64,000 nucleotides of DNA from Billgrantia endophytica. Lineage in GTDB: Bacteria > Pseudomonadota > Gammaproteobacteria > Pseudomonadales > Halomonadaceae. Positions 25,190-33,503 of this stretch are shown here, one piece after another; position 1 is the stretch's first letter; each line of letters begins with the position of its first letter. Position numbers and translations under genes: made by a program. The stretch is from the NCBI RefSeq assembly GCF_002879615.1, contig NZ_PNRF01000046.1, positions 1 to 64,000 on the forward strand, read 5' to 3'. The notes beneath the pieces were generated by a model. It saw only the letters and a list, made by a program, of their open reading frames with translations, searched no databases and had not been told where the DNA came from.

Positions 25190-26860
25190 TCATTGCGCAG
25201 CACCGGTTTCGGCCTTCTCGGCGGCGTCGGCCCGCAGCTTGAAGCGCTGTATCTTGCCGCTGGGCGTCTTGGGCAGGATATCGACGAATTCGATCACCCG
25301 AGGAAACGCATGGGTGGACAGCCTCTCGCGCACTTGCTGGCGAATCTCGTCGGCCAACCGGTCGCTGGGCTCGAAACCATCACGCAGCACGATATAGGAC
25401 TTGATGATTTCACCTCGAATCTCGTCGGGCTGGCCGACCGCCGCGGACTCCGCCACCGCCGGGTGGGTCATCACGGTGTTTTCCACGTCGGTGGGCCCAA
25501 CCCGGTAGCCGGCGGTGGTGATGATGTCGTCATCACGCCCGGCAAACTGGAAGGAGCCATCCTCGTTGCGAATGACCACGTCACCGGTCAGGTAATAGCC
25601 GTTGGCAAACGGGTGTTTCTCCTGCCAGGTATAGCCGGCAAAGAAATGCGCGGGAGAGCGCTCGATATCCACCGCCAGCACGCCCGGCTCGCCCGTGGGC
25701 AGCTCGTTGTATTCGGCATCGAGTATGGCCAGGCGATAGCCCGGCATCGGCACGCCCATGGCACCCACGTGCTTGGGATGTTCCAGGGCATGGTGATTAC
25801 AGCAGGTCATGCCGGTTTCGGTCTGGCCATAATGGTCCATGACCGGACAGCCCAGCGAGCGCTCGACCCAGGTCACGACTTCGGTATTGAGCGGCTCGCC
25901 GGCGGAGCTGGCCACCCGCAGCTCGAGTGTCTCGTGGGCGCTGTCGAACAGGCCGGAAGCCTTCATCAGGCGATAGGCCGTGGGCGCCGCGGCGAAATTG
26001 GTGATGCGGTGACGCTTCATGAAGTCGAGCGCCCCATCGGCACTGAAGCCCGCCTCGCAGAAGTGCGTGGTCACGCCCAGCAGCAGCGGTCCGGCAATGG
26101 CGTAGTAGAGCCCGTAGGCCCAGCCGGGATCGGCCATGTTCCAGAAACGGTCGCTCTCACGCAGGTCGATGGCCAGCTCCATGTAGAGCGCAAAGGCCGG
26201 CATGCCGGAAAGCGGCACCGCGACCCCCTTCGGCTTGCCCACGGTGCCGGAGGTGAACATCTGCAGGAACGGGGCCTCGGGCGACAACCGCGGCGGTTTG
26301 CCGGTCATCGGTGCACAGGTCATGGCCTCGGCCCAATCCAGGTCGTCGCCATGTTCGCCACTCGGGCCACCCACGGCCAATACCGGCGGGCATTGCGAAA
26401 GGCCATCGAACTTGAAGCGATTGCCATGGTCGGTGATGACCAGCCTGGTATCGGCACGTCCCAGGCGGTAGTCGACGGCATCGGGGCCGAAGGCGGTGAA
26501 CAGCGGCTGATAGACCGCCCCGATACGCCAGGTGGCCAGCACCGCGACCAGCAGCTCGGGCGAGCGCGGCAGCATGCAGGCGATACGGTCACCCTCACCC
26601 AGCCCCCGGGTCGAAAGCCACCCGGCAAGCCTGGCGCTCTCGGCATCCAGTTCGGCATAGGTCATGCGATTCACCGTGCCATCGGCGGCTTCGTGAACCA
26701 GCGCCTCGATATCGCCCTTTCCGGCCCTCAGGTGCTGGCCACAGCAGGATTCAAAGGCATTGAACTTGCCATCGCGATGGTCGTCGAGCCTGGCGATGGC
26801 CTCATCGATGGAGAACCGTTCGAGAAAGTCGGCATACGCGGGAAGGGTCTGGGTGCTCAT
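25190..26860 (-). CDS. AMP-forming acyl-CoA synthetase
   Basis: A 556-residue ANL-superfamily ligase that activates a carboxylic acid to acyl-CoA via acyl-AMP. It shows the ATP loop FTSGTVGKPKGV, the adenine motif DHYGQTETGM, GYTWQEKHP and YLTGDVVIRNEDG, and a C-terminal Lys in KTPSGKIQRFKLR. The layout is that of medium- or short-chain acyl-CoA synthetases. It lies upstream of the SDR and acyl-CoA dehydrogenase on the same strand, so the three may form one degradation route for an imported acid. The exact substrate is not visible in sequence. Confidence 0.88.
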   Translation of the reverse strand: MSTQTLPAYADFLERFSIDEAIARLDDHRDGKFNAFESCCGQHLRAGKGDIEALVHEAADGTVNRMTYAELDAESARLAGWLSTRGLGEGDRIACMLPRSPELLVAVLATWRIGAVYQPLFTAFGPDAVDYRLGRADTRLVITDHGNRFKFDGLSQCPPVLAVGGPSGEHGDDLDWAEAMTCAPMTGKPPRLSPEAPFLQMFTSGTVGKPKGVAVPLSGMPAFALYMELAIDLRESDRFWNMADPGWAYGLYYAIAGPLLLGVTTHFCEAGFSADGALDFMKRHRITNFAAAPTAYRLMKASGLFDSAHETLELRVASSAGEPLNTEVVTWVERSLGCPVMDHYGQTETGMTCCNHHALEHPKHVGAMGVPMPGYRLAILDAEYNELPTGEPGVLAVDIERSPAHFFAGYTWQEKHPFANGYYLTGDVVIRNEDGSFQFAGRDDDIITTAGYRVGPTDVENTVMTHPAVAESAAVGQPDEIRGEIIKSYIVLRDGFEPSDRLADEIRQQVRERLSTHAFPRVIEFVDILPKTPSGKIQRFKLRADAAEKAETGAAQ

Positions 26861-26950
26861 GTACTGGCCTCTGGGCTTGTTGTCATAGCAATCGTGTGAC
26901 GCGGTATCGTTGCTGTCAGAGCTGTCTTGCCACTCTTCTGAATAGATGCA

Positions 26951-26968
26951 GTTGACGTAAGCGTCAAC
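26951..26968. promoter_or_regulatory. GTTGACG dyad upstream of the acyl-CoA synthetase
   Basis: GTTGACG (26951-26957) and CGTCAAC (26962-26968) form a perfect 7-bp inverted repeat around TAAG. It resembles MerR-type operators reported for LiuR-like regulators of branched-chain and acyl catabolism; no MerR gene is present in the window. Confidence 0.5.
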
Positions 26969-26972
26969 CTAG

Positions 26973-26982
26973 CAAGCGCTTG
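26973..26982. promoter_or_regulatory. CAAGCGCTTG palindrome, site 2
   Basis: A perfect copy of the 10-bp palindrome, five bases from the GTTGACG dyad and about 113 bases upstream of the acyl-CoA synthetase start. Confidence 0.6.
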
Positions 26983-27055
26983 GTACACGCTAGAAGCAAA
27001 GCCGCCGCAGAGCAACCCCCGGGCCGGCCTGAGGGGCTATACCTTGGTCGACCTC

Positions 27056-27643
27056 TTATCGGCCAGCGTGAGAGGAAGGGGTAATCATGGCTATCAATTC
27101 ATGGGCCAGGTCCTCGGGCTTGCGGGGGCCCTCGGGGTCGTACCAGCGTACCGTCCAGTTGAGCGCGCCCATGACGAAGCGTGAGACCAGGAAACGATCG
27201 CCGTGGATCAGGCCGGCATCCAGCGCCTCGTCGATGACCTGCTCCCACAGCGCCTCGTAGGCGTCGCGCAAATGGCTGAGGTGATCACGAGCCGCCGCAC
27301 CCAGCCGCCGCCATTCATACAGGGCGACCACATGGGCGTTGCGGTCGGTCAACAGGGTTTCGAGATGGGCGCACGCCATGGCGTGCAGCCGTGCCTCGGC
27401 GGTGTCGCCACATTCCTCGAGAGCGTGACGGGCAATGGTGAGCGCATTCTGGGTACCCTCCTCGATGACCGCTGCCAGAATTTCCTGCTTGTCGCGGAAA
27501 TGATGAAACAGGCTACCGGACTTGATGCCCATCTCCTGGGCCAGCATGCGTACCGTTGTCCGATCGAAGCCCTCCTGAACGAACAGTTGGGCGGCCAACC
27601 GGGTCAACTCCTTGCGACGTGGGGACTCGTTAACGACATTCAT
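27056..27643 (-). CDS. TetR-family transcriptional regulator
   Basis: A 195-residue TetR protein with the N-terminal helix-turn-helix LTRLAAQLFVQEGFDRTTVRMLAQEMGIKSGSLFHHF (about 13-50) and a helical ligand domain. ATG at 27643 starts just before the conserved region; the longer frame is not needed. It is divergent from a thiolase (27773) and near the acyl-CoA synthetase, so it probably senses an acyl-CoA or related compound. A CTAGCGCTTG site lies 11-20 bases from its start, and exact copies of the core lie upstream of the synthetase and the dehydrogenase. Confidence 0.9.
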   Translation of the reverse strand: MNVVNESPRRKELTRLAAQLFVQEGFDRTTVRMLAQEMGIKSGSLFHHFRDKQEILAAVIEEGTQNALTIARHALEECGDTAEARLHAMACAHLETLLTDRNAHVVALYEWRRLGAAARDHLSHLRDAYEALWEQVIDEALDAGLIHGDRFLVSRFVMGALNWTVRWYDPEGPRKPEDLAHELIAMITPSSHAGR

Positions 27644-27653
27644 CGGGTTTACA

Positions 27654-27663
27654 CTAGCGCTTG
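27654..27663. promoter_or_regulatory. Palindrome site 3, one mismatch, next to the tetR start
   Basis: CTAGCGCTTG differs from CAAGCGCTTG at one base and is followed by CTTGG. It lies in the 129-bp spacer between tetR and the thiolase, as expected for an autoregulatory operator. Confidence 0.5.
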
Positions 27664-27772
27664 CTTGGTTGACCTTGAGAAAAGCACAGGCCCGCCGACA
27701 GGTCAACGCGCCAAGATCCACACTCGCCCAACCATTCCGTCAGACCGCCGGACCACTTCGGGAGATATGCAT

Positions 27773-28960
27773 ATGAGCAGCCCCACCGATATCGTCTTTC
27801 TCTCCGCAGCGCGTACCCCAATGGGTGGCATGCTGGGGAGCCTGTCCAGCATGACCGCCCCCGAGCTGGCCGCCACCGCCATTCGTGCCGCCATCGAGCG
27901 TGCCGGCATCCAGCCCTCCGTCATCGACGAGGGCATCATGGGCTGCGTGCTGCCCGGCGGGGTCAAGCAAGGCCCGGCCCGTCAGGCGATGCGCCAGGGC
28001 GGCATCCCGGATGGTATTGGCGCCACCACCATCAACAAGCTGTGCGGTTCGGGCATGAAGGCCACGATGCTGGCTCACGACCTGATCCGTGCCGGTAGCG
28101 GCGACGTGATCCTCGCTGGCGGCATGGAATCCATGTCCAATGCTCCGCACGTGCTGACCAAGGCGCGCACCGGTTACCGCCTGGGCCATGGTGAACTCAA
28201 GGACCACATGTTCCTCGATGGCCTGGAGGATGCCGAGACCGGCAAGCTGATGGGTGTCTTCGCCCAGGATGTCGCCAGCTCCCGTGACTACAGTCGCGAG
28301 CGGCTGGATGACTTCGCCATTGCCTCGCTGGAGCGGGCCATGGAAGCCACCAATGCCGGCCACCTGGACGCCGAGATGGCCCCGGTCACCGTCACCAGCC
28401 GCCAGGGCGAAACCGTGGTCGCGCATGACGAGCAGCCCTTCCAGGCCAAGCTCGACAAGATCCGCGGTCTGCGTCCGGCCTTCGCCAAGGACGGCACCAT
28501 CACCGCCGCCAACTCCAGCTCCATCTCCGACGGCGCCTCGGCGCTGATCCTGTCGAGTCAGGCGGCGGCGGACAAGCATGGCATCAAGCCACTGGCGCGG
28601 ATGCTGGGCCACAGCACCCACTCCCGGCACCCCAGCGAATTCACCATCGCCCCGGTGGGCGCCATCGACAAGCTGATGAAGACGCTCGGCTGGGGCGTGG
28701 CCGATGTCGACCTGTTCGAGATCAACGAAGCCTTCGCCGTGGTCACTCTGCTGGCCATGGACGGGCTCGACATCCCCCATGACAAGGTCAACGTCTTCGG
28801 CGGCGCCTGCGCCCAGGGCCACCCCATCGGCTCCACCGGCTCACGCATCATTGCCACCTTGATCCACGCCCTGCGCACCAAAGGCGGCAAGCGCGGCATC
28901 GCCAGCCTGTGCATCGGCGGCGGCGAGGCCACCGCGGTGGCGATCGAGCTGATCGACTGA
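27773..28960 (+). CDS. Acetyl-CoA C-acyltransferase (thiolase)
   Basis: A 395-residue thiolase that cleaves 3-ketoacyl-CoA with CoA, or condenses two acetyl-CoA in the biosynthetic direction. Catalytic residues are visible: Cys91 in NKLCGSGMKA, the His of GGACAQGHPIG and the Cys in LCIGGGEATA. The ATG at 27773 has GGAG eight bases upstream. Divergent from tetR and adjacent to the dehydrogenase set, it probably completes the same beta-oxidation-like route. Thiolase type (degradative or biosynthetic) cannot be fixed from sequence. Confidence 0.93.
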   Translation: MSSPTDIVFLSAARTPMGGMLGSLSSMTAPELAATAIRAAIERAGIQPSVIDEGIMGCVLPGGVKQGPARQAMRQGGIPDGIGATTINKLCGSGMKATMLAHDLIRAGSGDVILAGGMESMSNAPHVLTKARTGYRLGHGELKDHMFLDGLEDAETGKLMGVFAQDVASSRDYSRERLDDFAIASLERAMEATNAGHLDAEMAPVTVTSRQGETVVAHDEQPFQAKLDKIRGLRPAFAKDGTITAANSSSISDGASALILSSQAAADKHGIKPLARMLGHSTHSRHPSEFTIAPVGAIDKLMKTLGWGVADVDLFEINEAFAVVTLLAMDGLDIPHDKVNVFGGACAQGHPIGSTGSRIIATLIHALRTKGGKRGIASLCIGGGEATAVAIELID

Positions 28961-28993
28961 GGCATCGGCCTGGGGGTCACTCACCCGGGCAAG

Positions 28994-29037
28994 ACGAACA
29001 GGAGCCAGTTGGCCGAAGCCTCCAGCTCCTGCTTCGT
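28994..29037. terminator. Long imperfect dyad between thiolase and fetB
   Basis: ACGAACAGGAGC (28994-29005) can pair with GCTCCTG-C-TTCGT (29025-29037) with one bulged C. It lies between the convergent stops at 28960 and 29065, a likely bidirectional terminator. Confidence 0.55.
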
Positions 29038-29064
29038 TCCGTATGATCGCCCTGGCGCGGTTGC

Positions 29065-29868
29065 TCACGGGCGCGGCGTCGACAGGCGGTCCAGCCTGAG
29101 CCGCTCGCGGGAATCGAATAGCCTTCGGCTGCCCACCGCCACCGCCGCCAGGGTACCGAAGCCGGTACCCAGGGTGATGCTGAGCATCACCAGAATCTGG
29201 TACTTCACCGCCAGGGCCGGGGAGGTGCCAGCCAGTATCTGGCCGGTCATCATGCCCGGCAGGCTGACGACTCCGGCAGCGGCCATGGCGTTGATCATCG
29301 GCATCAGGCCGCTGCGCATCGCCTCGCGGCGGATGTCACCGATCGCCAACTGCCAGGGCTCGCCGAGCATCAGTCGGTTCTCGATCACCGCCCGCTGCCG
29401 CCAGGCGGTATCGGTGAGCCGATCCAGCGCCAGGGCCACCCCGGTCATGGTGTTGCCGAGCATCATCCCCAGCAGGGGAATCGCATACTGTGGCCGATAC
29501 CAGGGCTCCGGGCCGATGATCACCGTCAACGCCAGCACGGTGACGGTGAACGACGACAGGAACATCGACAGGGTGCCGATGCCGAAGGTCCAGCCGCCCA
29601 GCAAGCGGCGCTTCTGCCGCGCCATCACCTCACGCCCGGCGATCAACAGCATGGCCAACGCCATCAACGCAACCCAGACGAGGCGTTCGGCGGCGAACAG
29701 CGCTTCCAGCACAAGGCCGATCAGAGACAGTTGGACGACGGTTCGCAGGGCGGCGACCAACAGGCTACGGCTCATGCCCAGTTGCATCACGGCGGTGCAC
29801 CCGGCCAGAACGACGACCATTGAGGCCGCGAGCGCCAACTGCCACCAGGAGAGTTCGATCACGTTCAT
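29065..29868 (-). CDS. fetB: Iron export permease FetB (YbbM/UPF0014)
   Basis: A 267-residue inner-membrane protein with about seven hydrophobic helices. The sequences PQYAIPLLGMMLGNTMTG and LPGMMTGQILAGTSP are signatures of the UPF0014/FetB family, part of an ABC exporter reported to raise resistance to iron and peroxide stress in E. coli. The start overlaps fetA by four bases, so ATPase and permease are coupled. Confidence 0.92.
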   Translation of the reverse strand: MNVIELSWWQLALAASMVVVLAGCTAVMQLGMSRSLLVAALRTVVQLSLIGLVLEALFAAERLVWVALMALAMLLIAGREVMARQKRRLLGGWTFGIGTLSMFLSSFTVTVLALTVIIGPEPWYRPQYAIPLLGMMLGNTMTGVALALDRLTDTAWRQRAVIENRLMLGEPWQLAIGDIRREAMRSGLMPMINAMAAAGVVSLPGMMTGQILAGTSPALAVKYQILVMLSITLGTGFGTLAAVAVGSRRLFDSRERLRLDRLSTPRP

Positions 29869-30476
29869 GCCATCGCCTCCTCCACCAGCCGGCTGCCGTC
29901 GATACGCAGATGACGATCCGCGACCCGTGCGATTTGCCCCTTGTCATGGGCCACCCAGAGCACCGGCCGGCCAAGGATACGCACCTTCGTCAGCAACCAG
30001 GTCTCGACCCGTTGGGTGGTGGCTTCGTCGAGGTTGGCGGTGGGCTCGTCCAGCAGCAGGACAGCGGGCTGACGACCGAGGCCGCGCAGCAGCGCCAGCC
30101 GCTGCTTTTCTCCCGACGAGAGCCGGCCGACCTGCCACGACATCACCTCAGGCTCGAGGCCGAGCGACTCGAGATCGTCGTCGTCAATCCGCTCGGGAAA
30201 GTGCTCGTCCACCCGGTCGGCCCACCACTGGCTTTCCGCGGGAACCAGCATCACCTGACGCCGCCAGCGATGGGCTGGCGTATCCGACTGGGCCTGGCCA
30301 CCCAGCCATACCTCTCCCTCATGGGGCTCGAGGTCGGCAACGGCTCTCAGCAGGCGGCTCTTGCCCGAGCCACTGGCGCCGGATAAACAGACGATCTCAC
30401 CGGGACCGACGGCAAGGCCCACCTCGGCCAGCTCGCCGATGGCAACGCGGTCGAGCCGCAGACACTTGCGAGACAA
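29865..30476 (-). CDS. fetA: Iron export ATPase FetA (YbbL)
   Basis: A 203-residue ABC ATPase with Walker A SGASGSGKS (32-40), signature LSSGEKQRLALLRGL and Walker B AVLLLDEPTANLD. Its C-terminus overlaps fetB by ATGA. I chose a TTG at 30476, six bases after GGGGAGG, because family similarity starts just after it; a GTG at 30551 would add 25 residues without similarity. E. coli FetA is 225 residues, so this version is slightly shorter. Confidence 0.85.
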   Translation of the reverse strand: MSRKCLRLDRVAIGELAEVGLAVGPGEIVCLSGASGSGKSRLLRAVADLEPHEGEVWLGGQAQSDTPAHRWRRQVMLVPAESQWWADRVDEHFPERIDDDDLESLGLEPEVMSWQVGRLSSGEKQRLALLRGLGRQPAVLLLDEPTANLDEATTQRVETWLLTKVRILGRPVLWVAHDKGQIARVADRHLRIDGSRLVEEAMA

Positions 30477-30562
30477 GGGCGCCTCCCCGCTATGTGGAAA
30501 AGAGTTACAGTGGCGCGGACTCGAAAGGCTGGCAGGTCGACACCATTCCACCTCTCGATTGT

Positions 30563-30586
30563 ATATATATGGAAATCCATATATAT
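30563..30586. promoter_or_regulatory. 24-bp AT-rich palindrome between fetA and acr3
   Basis: ATATATATGGA (30563-30573) and TCCATATATAT (30576-30586) are perfect 11-bp inverted repeats around AA. It sits in the 182-bp divergent spacer, 72 bases before the acr3 start. The AT island stands out in GC-rich DNA and is a candidate operator or promoter for either gene. Confidence 0.65.
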
Positions 30587-30658
30587 TGGATCACCAGGCC
30601 TAGGTTACGCCACCGATTCTATCTTCAATCACTTCCTTCTTACCCTTCGGATAACGAA

Positions 30659-31744
30659 ATGACGTCACATCAGGACACCCAAGCGCCTTCGCCAACCGAA
30701 GGCATGGGCCTGTTCGAACGCTATCTCTCCGTGTGGGTGGCACTGGCCATCGTGGCCGGTGTGCTGCTAGGCCAGGTTTCCCCGGCGGTGCCCGAAACCC
30801 TCTCGCGCTTCGAAGTCGCCCAGGTATCGATACCGGTGGCGATCCTGATCTGGGCGATGATTTTCCCGATGATGGCGCAGATCGACTTCGCCGCCGTGCT
30901 CGGCGTGCGCCGCCAGCCCAAGGGACTCGTCATCACTACCACGGTGAACTGGCTGATCAAGCCCTTCACCATGTTCGCCATCGCCTGGTTCTTCCTGATG
31001 GTGCTGTTCCGCCCGCTGATTCCCGAACCGCTGGCAAGCCAGTATCTGGCCGGGGCGATCCTGCTCGGTGCCGCACCCTGCACCGCCATGGTCTTCGTGT
31101 GGAGCTACCTGACCCGAGGAGATGCCGCCTATACCCTGGTGCAGGTGGCGCTCAACGATTTGATCATGCTGTTCGCCTTCGCCCCCATCGTCGTGCTCCT
31201 GCTTGGCATCTCCAACATCCAGGTGCCCTGGGATACCGTGGCACTCTCGGTCTTTCTCTACATCGTCATCCCTCTCGCGGCCGGCTACCTGACGAGGCGT
31301 ACCCTGATCGCCCGGCGCGGTATCGAGTGGTATGACAACGTCTTCATGAAGCGGGTCGGACCGATCACTCCCATCGGCCTTATCATCACCTTGGTGCTGC
31401 TGTTCGCCTTTCAGGGCGATGTCATACTCAACAACCCGCTGCACATCGTGCTGATCGCCATTCCGCTGATTATCCAGACCGTGCTGATCTTCTTCATTGC
31501 CTATGGCTGGGCCAAGGCCTGGAAGGTACCGCACAACGTGGCCGCTCCCGGCGCCATGATCGGCGCCAGCAACTTCTTCGAGCTGGCGGTGGCCGCTGCC
31601 ATCGCGCTGTTCGGCCTGCAGTCCGGCGCGGCGCTGGCCACCGTGGTGGGGGTGCTGGTGGAGGTACCGCTGATGCTGGCCCTGGTGCGCATCGCCAACA
31701 AGACCCGCCACCATTTCCCGGCCCCCAGCGAGGCCAGGGGTTGA
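30659..31744 (+). CDS. acr3: Arsenite efflux transporter Acr3
   Basis: A 361-residue membrane protein with ten hydrophobic helices. It has the Acr3 hallmarks GAAPCTAMVFVWSYL (with the essential Cys), FPMMAQIDF, and GASNFFELAVAAAIALFG. It extrudes arsenite using the proton gradient. The ATG at 30659 gives the normal family start; the open frame extends far upstream through non-coding sequence. A MFS gene follows on the same strand and arsR lies in convergent orientation. No arsC reductase is present. Confidence 0.95.
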   Translation: MTSHQDTQAPSPTEGMGLFERYLSVWVALAIVAGVLLGQVSPAVPETLSRFEVAQVSIPVAILIWAMIFPMMAQIDFAAVLGVRRQPKGLVITTTVNWLIKPFTMFAIAWFFLMVLFRPLIPEPLASQYLAGAILLGAAPCTAMVFVWSYLTRGDAAYTLVQVALNDLIMLFAFAPIVVLLLGISNIQVPWDTVALSVFLYIVIPLAAGYLTRRTLIARRGIEWYDNVFMKRVGPITPIGLIITLVLLFAFQGDVILNNPLHIVLIAIPLIIQTVLIFFIAYGWAKAWKVPHNVAAPGAMIGASNFFELAVAAAIALFGLQSGAALATVVGVLVEVPLMLALVRIANKTRHHFPAPSEARG

Positions 31745-31822
31745 ATCATGGCCATTGAGTGCAGGAGCGACTAGCCGAAACTCCCGCTTGCCTTGTCGCC
31801 CCGCTGGGGCGACGATCCGGCA

Positions 31823-33025
31823 ATGAACAAGAACTCCTTTTGGCAACGCCATCCCCTGGCCATCATCGTCTTGGCCCAGCTATGCGGCACGTCACTCTGG
31901 TTCAGCGTCAACGGCGTTGGACTGTCTCTCTCGCATGATCTCGGTTTCTCCGAGGTCGACCTGGGGCGGCTGACGCTCGCCGTACAGGCGGGCTTCATCT
32001 GCGGCACCCTGTTCATCGCCACTACCGGGCTGGCCGACCGTTTCCACGCCAGCCGCATCTTTGCGGCCTCGTGTCTGTTGGGGGCGCTGATCAACGCCGG
32101 CTTCATACTGACTGCAGCACACTTGCCCCTGGCGTTGCTGCTGCGCTTCGCCACCGGGCTGTGCCTGGCCGGCATCTACCCACTGGGCATGAAGCTGGTG
32201 ATCGGCTGGACACCCAAGCACACCGGGGCCGCGCTCTCCTGGCTGGTAGGCATGCTGACCCTGGGCACTGCCCTGCCACATCTCTTGCGGGGGAGCACCC
32301 TGGGCATGCCATGGGAGTGGCCGCTGCTTGGCGCCTCGATGCTCGCGTTGCTGGGTGGCGCCATGGTCCACGCCTTGGGTGACGGCCCCCACCTACCGCC
32401 GCCGGCTGGCAGGGTACGCCTGGCCGAAGGCCTGGCAGCCCTGGGAGAGGGGCGTTTTCGCGCCGTGGCCGGCGGTTATTTCGGCCACTGCTGGGAGCTC
32501 TACGCCTTCTGGATGCTCACGCCGTTCCTGGTCTATCGCGAAATCGAACGGCTGGCGGCCTCCACCGATCTGGTGGCCTGGCTCTCGTTCGGCATCATTG
32601 CGCTAGGGCTGGTGGGCTGTGTCGGCGGCGGCCTGGTGAGTCGGCGCCTGGGCAGCCTATGGGTGGCGCGCTGGGCGCTGATGGCTTCCGGCGCGATCTG
32701 CCTGGCCTACCCACTGCTGGCCTGGGCGCCGCCCGGTTTATTGCTGATCTTACTGGCCTTCTGGGGGCTGACGGTGATTGCCGACTCTCCGCAGTTCTCC
32801 GCCTTGGCCGCCGAGACGGCACCGCGTGAACGCGTCGGCTCGACCCTGGCAGTGATGAACGCAGTGGGCTTTGCCCTGACGATTCCCGCCATTTCGCTGA
32901 CGACTTCGCTCTGGGCAATGCAGGGAACCTGGGTGCTGTGGTGGCTACTGCCGGGGCCGATTCTTGGGCTGTGGGCGTTACGCAGGCTAGCCAATCCGGT
33001 GCCCGCACCGCTACGACAGGAATGA
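31823..33025 (+). CDS. MFS transporter in the ars cluster
   Basis: A 400-residue major-facilitator protein with about twelve hydrophobic helices and the loop LADRFHASR after helix 2. It begins LAIIVLAQLCGTSLWFSVNG. It does not resemble ArsJ, and I cannot assign a substrate. Its position 78 bp after acr3 and before arsR suggests a role in arsenic or metal efflux, but that is inference. The ATG at 31823 has only weak ribosome-site sequence; an in-frame TTG at 31793 is possible. Confidence 0.8.
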   Translation: MNKNSFWQRHPLAIIVLAQLCGTSLWFSVNGVGLSLSHDLGFSEVDLGRLTLAVQAGFICGTLFIATTGLADRFHASRIFAASCLLGALINAGFILTAAHLPLALLLRFATGLCLAGIYPLGMKLVIGWTPKHTGAALSWLVGMLTLGTALPHLLRGSTLGMPWEWPLLGASMLALLGGAMVHALGDGPHLPPPAGRVRLAEGLAALGEGRFRAVAGGYFGHCWELYAFWMLTPFLVYREIERLAASTDLVAWLSFGIIALGLVGCVGGGLVSRRLGSLWVARWALMASGAICLAYPLLAWAPPGLLLILLAFWGLTVIADSPQFSALAAETAPRERVGSTLAVMNAVGFALTIPAISLTTSLWAMQGTWVLWWLLPGPILGLWALRRLANPVPAPLRQE

Positions 33026-33048
33026 GACCAGCGGCAGCCAGCTACCGT

Positions 33049-33396
33049 TCAGCAGAGTACGGCACGCCGCTCCGGACGATTGCCCATGCCTTGCAGACGC
33101 GCTTGCAGGGTATCCAGGCGAGAGGCCTCGCCAGCTTCTGCGGCATCGAGTGTGGCCACTACCCAAGAAGCCAGACCATCGGCCAGTCGATAGTATACCC
33201 ACTGGCCATCGCGGCGATCCTGCAACAGCCCATATTCACGCAGCTGGGCCAGGTGCCGCGACACCTTGGGTTGGGATTGCCCGAGGGCATGGGTCATCTC
33301 GCAAACGCAAAGTTCCGTTTCGCGACGGATCAATAATGTCACGGTCAGGCGCGTCTCATCGCCAAGACACTTGAACAGACGGGATGCCTCAATCAT
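33049..33396 (-). CDS. arsR: ArsR-type metalloregulator
   Basis: A 115-residue winged-helix repressor of the SmtB/ArsR family. ELCVCEM supplies Cys30 and Cys32 of the As(III) site at the start of the DNA-recognition region, and Cys10 or Cys115 could be a third ligand. The helix-turn-helix is QSQPKVSRHLAQLREYGLL. It is convergent with acr3 and its neighbour and probably controls them in trans. I chose ATG at 33396; an ATG at 33420 is also in frame. A small AGAA-N4-TTCT dyad (33428-33439) lies just upstream. Confidence 0.92.
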   Translation of the reverse strand: MIEASRLFKCLGDETRLTVTLLIRRETELCVCEMTHALGQSQPKVSRHLAQLREYGLLQDRRDGQWVYYRLADGLASWVVATLDAAEAGEASRLDTLQARLQGMGNRPERRAVLC

Positions 33397-33503
33397 GGGT
33401 AAGGCTTTCCTTGATGCCATCAAGACAAGAACAGATTCTCATGATACCGAAACCATGGCTCGGATGGGCAGTGGCACCATCCTGGCCGGATGGAAGCGCG
33501 CCA

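Noticed and set aside
25142..26899. 585-codon open frame opposite the acyl-CoA synthetase
   Set aside because: His/Gly/Gln-rich translation without motifs; antisense of a well-supported gene.
27740..28822. 360-codon open frame opposite the thiolase
   Set aside because: Gly/His/Gln-rich shadow frame; the thiolase motifs are complete on the plus strand.
29009..30658. N-terminal extension of the acr3 frame
   Set aside because: It runs through fetAB on the other strand and the spacer; Acr3 similarity starts only at 30659.
33428..33439. AGAACAGATTCT dyad as a firm ArsR operator
   Set aside because: Only four-base arms; too short to call without a consensus match.
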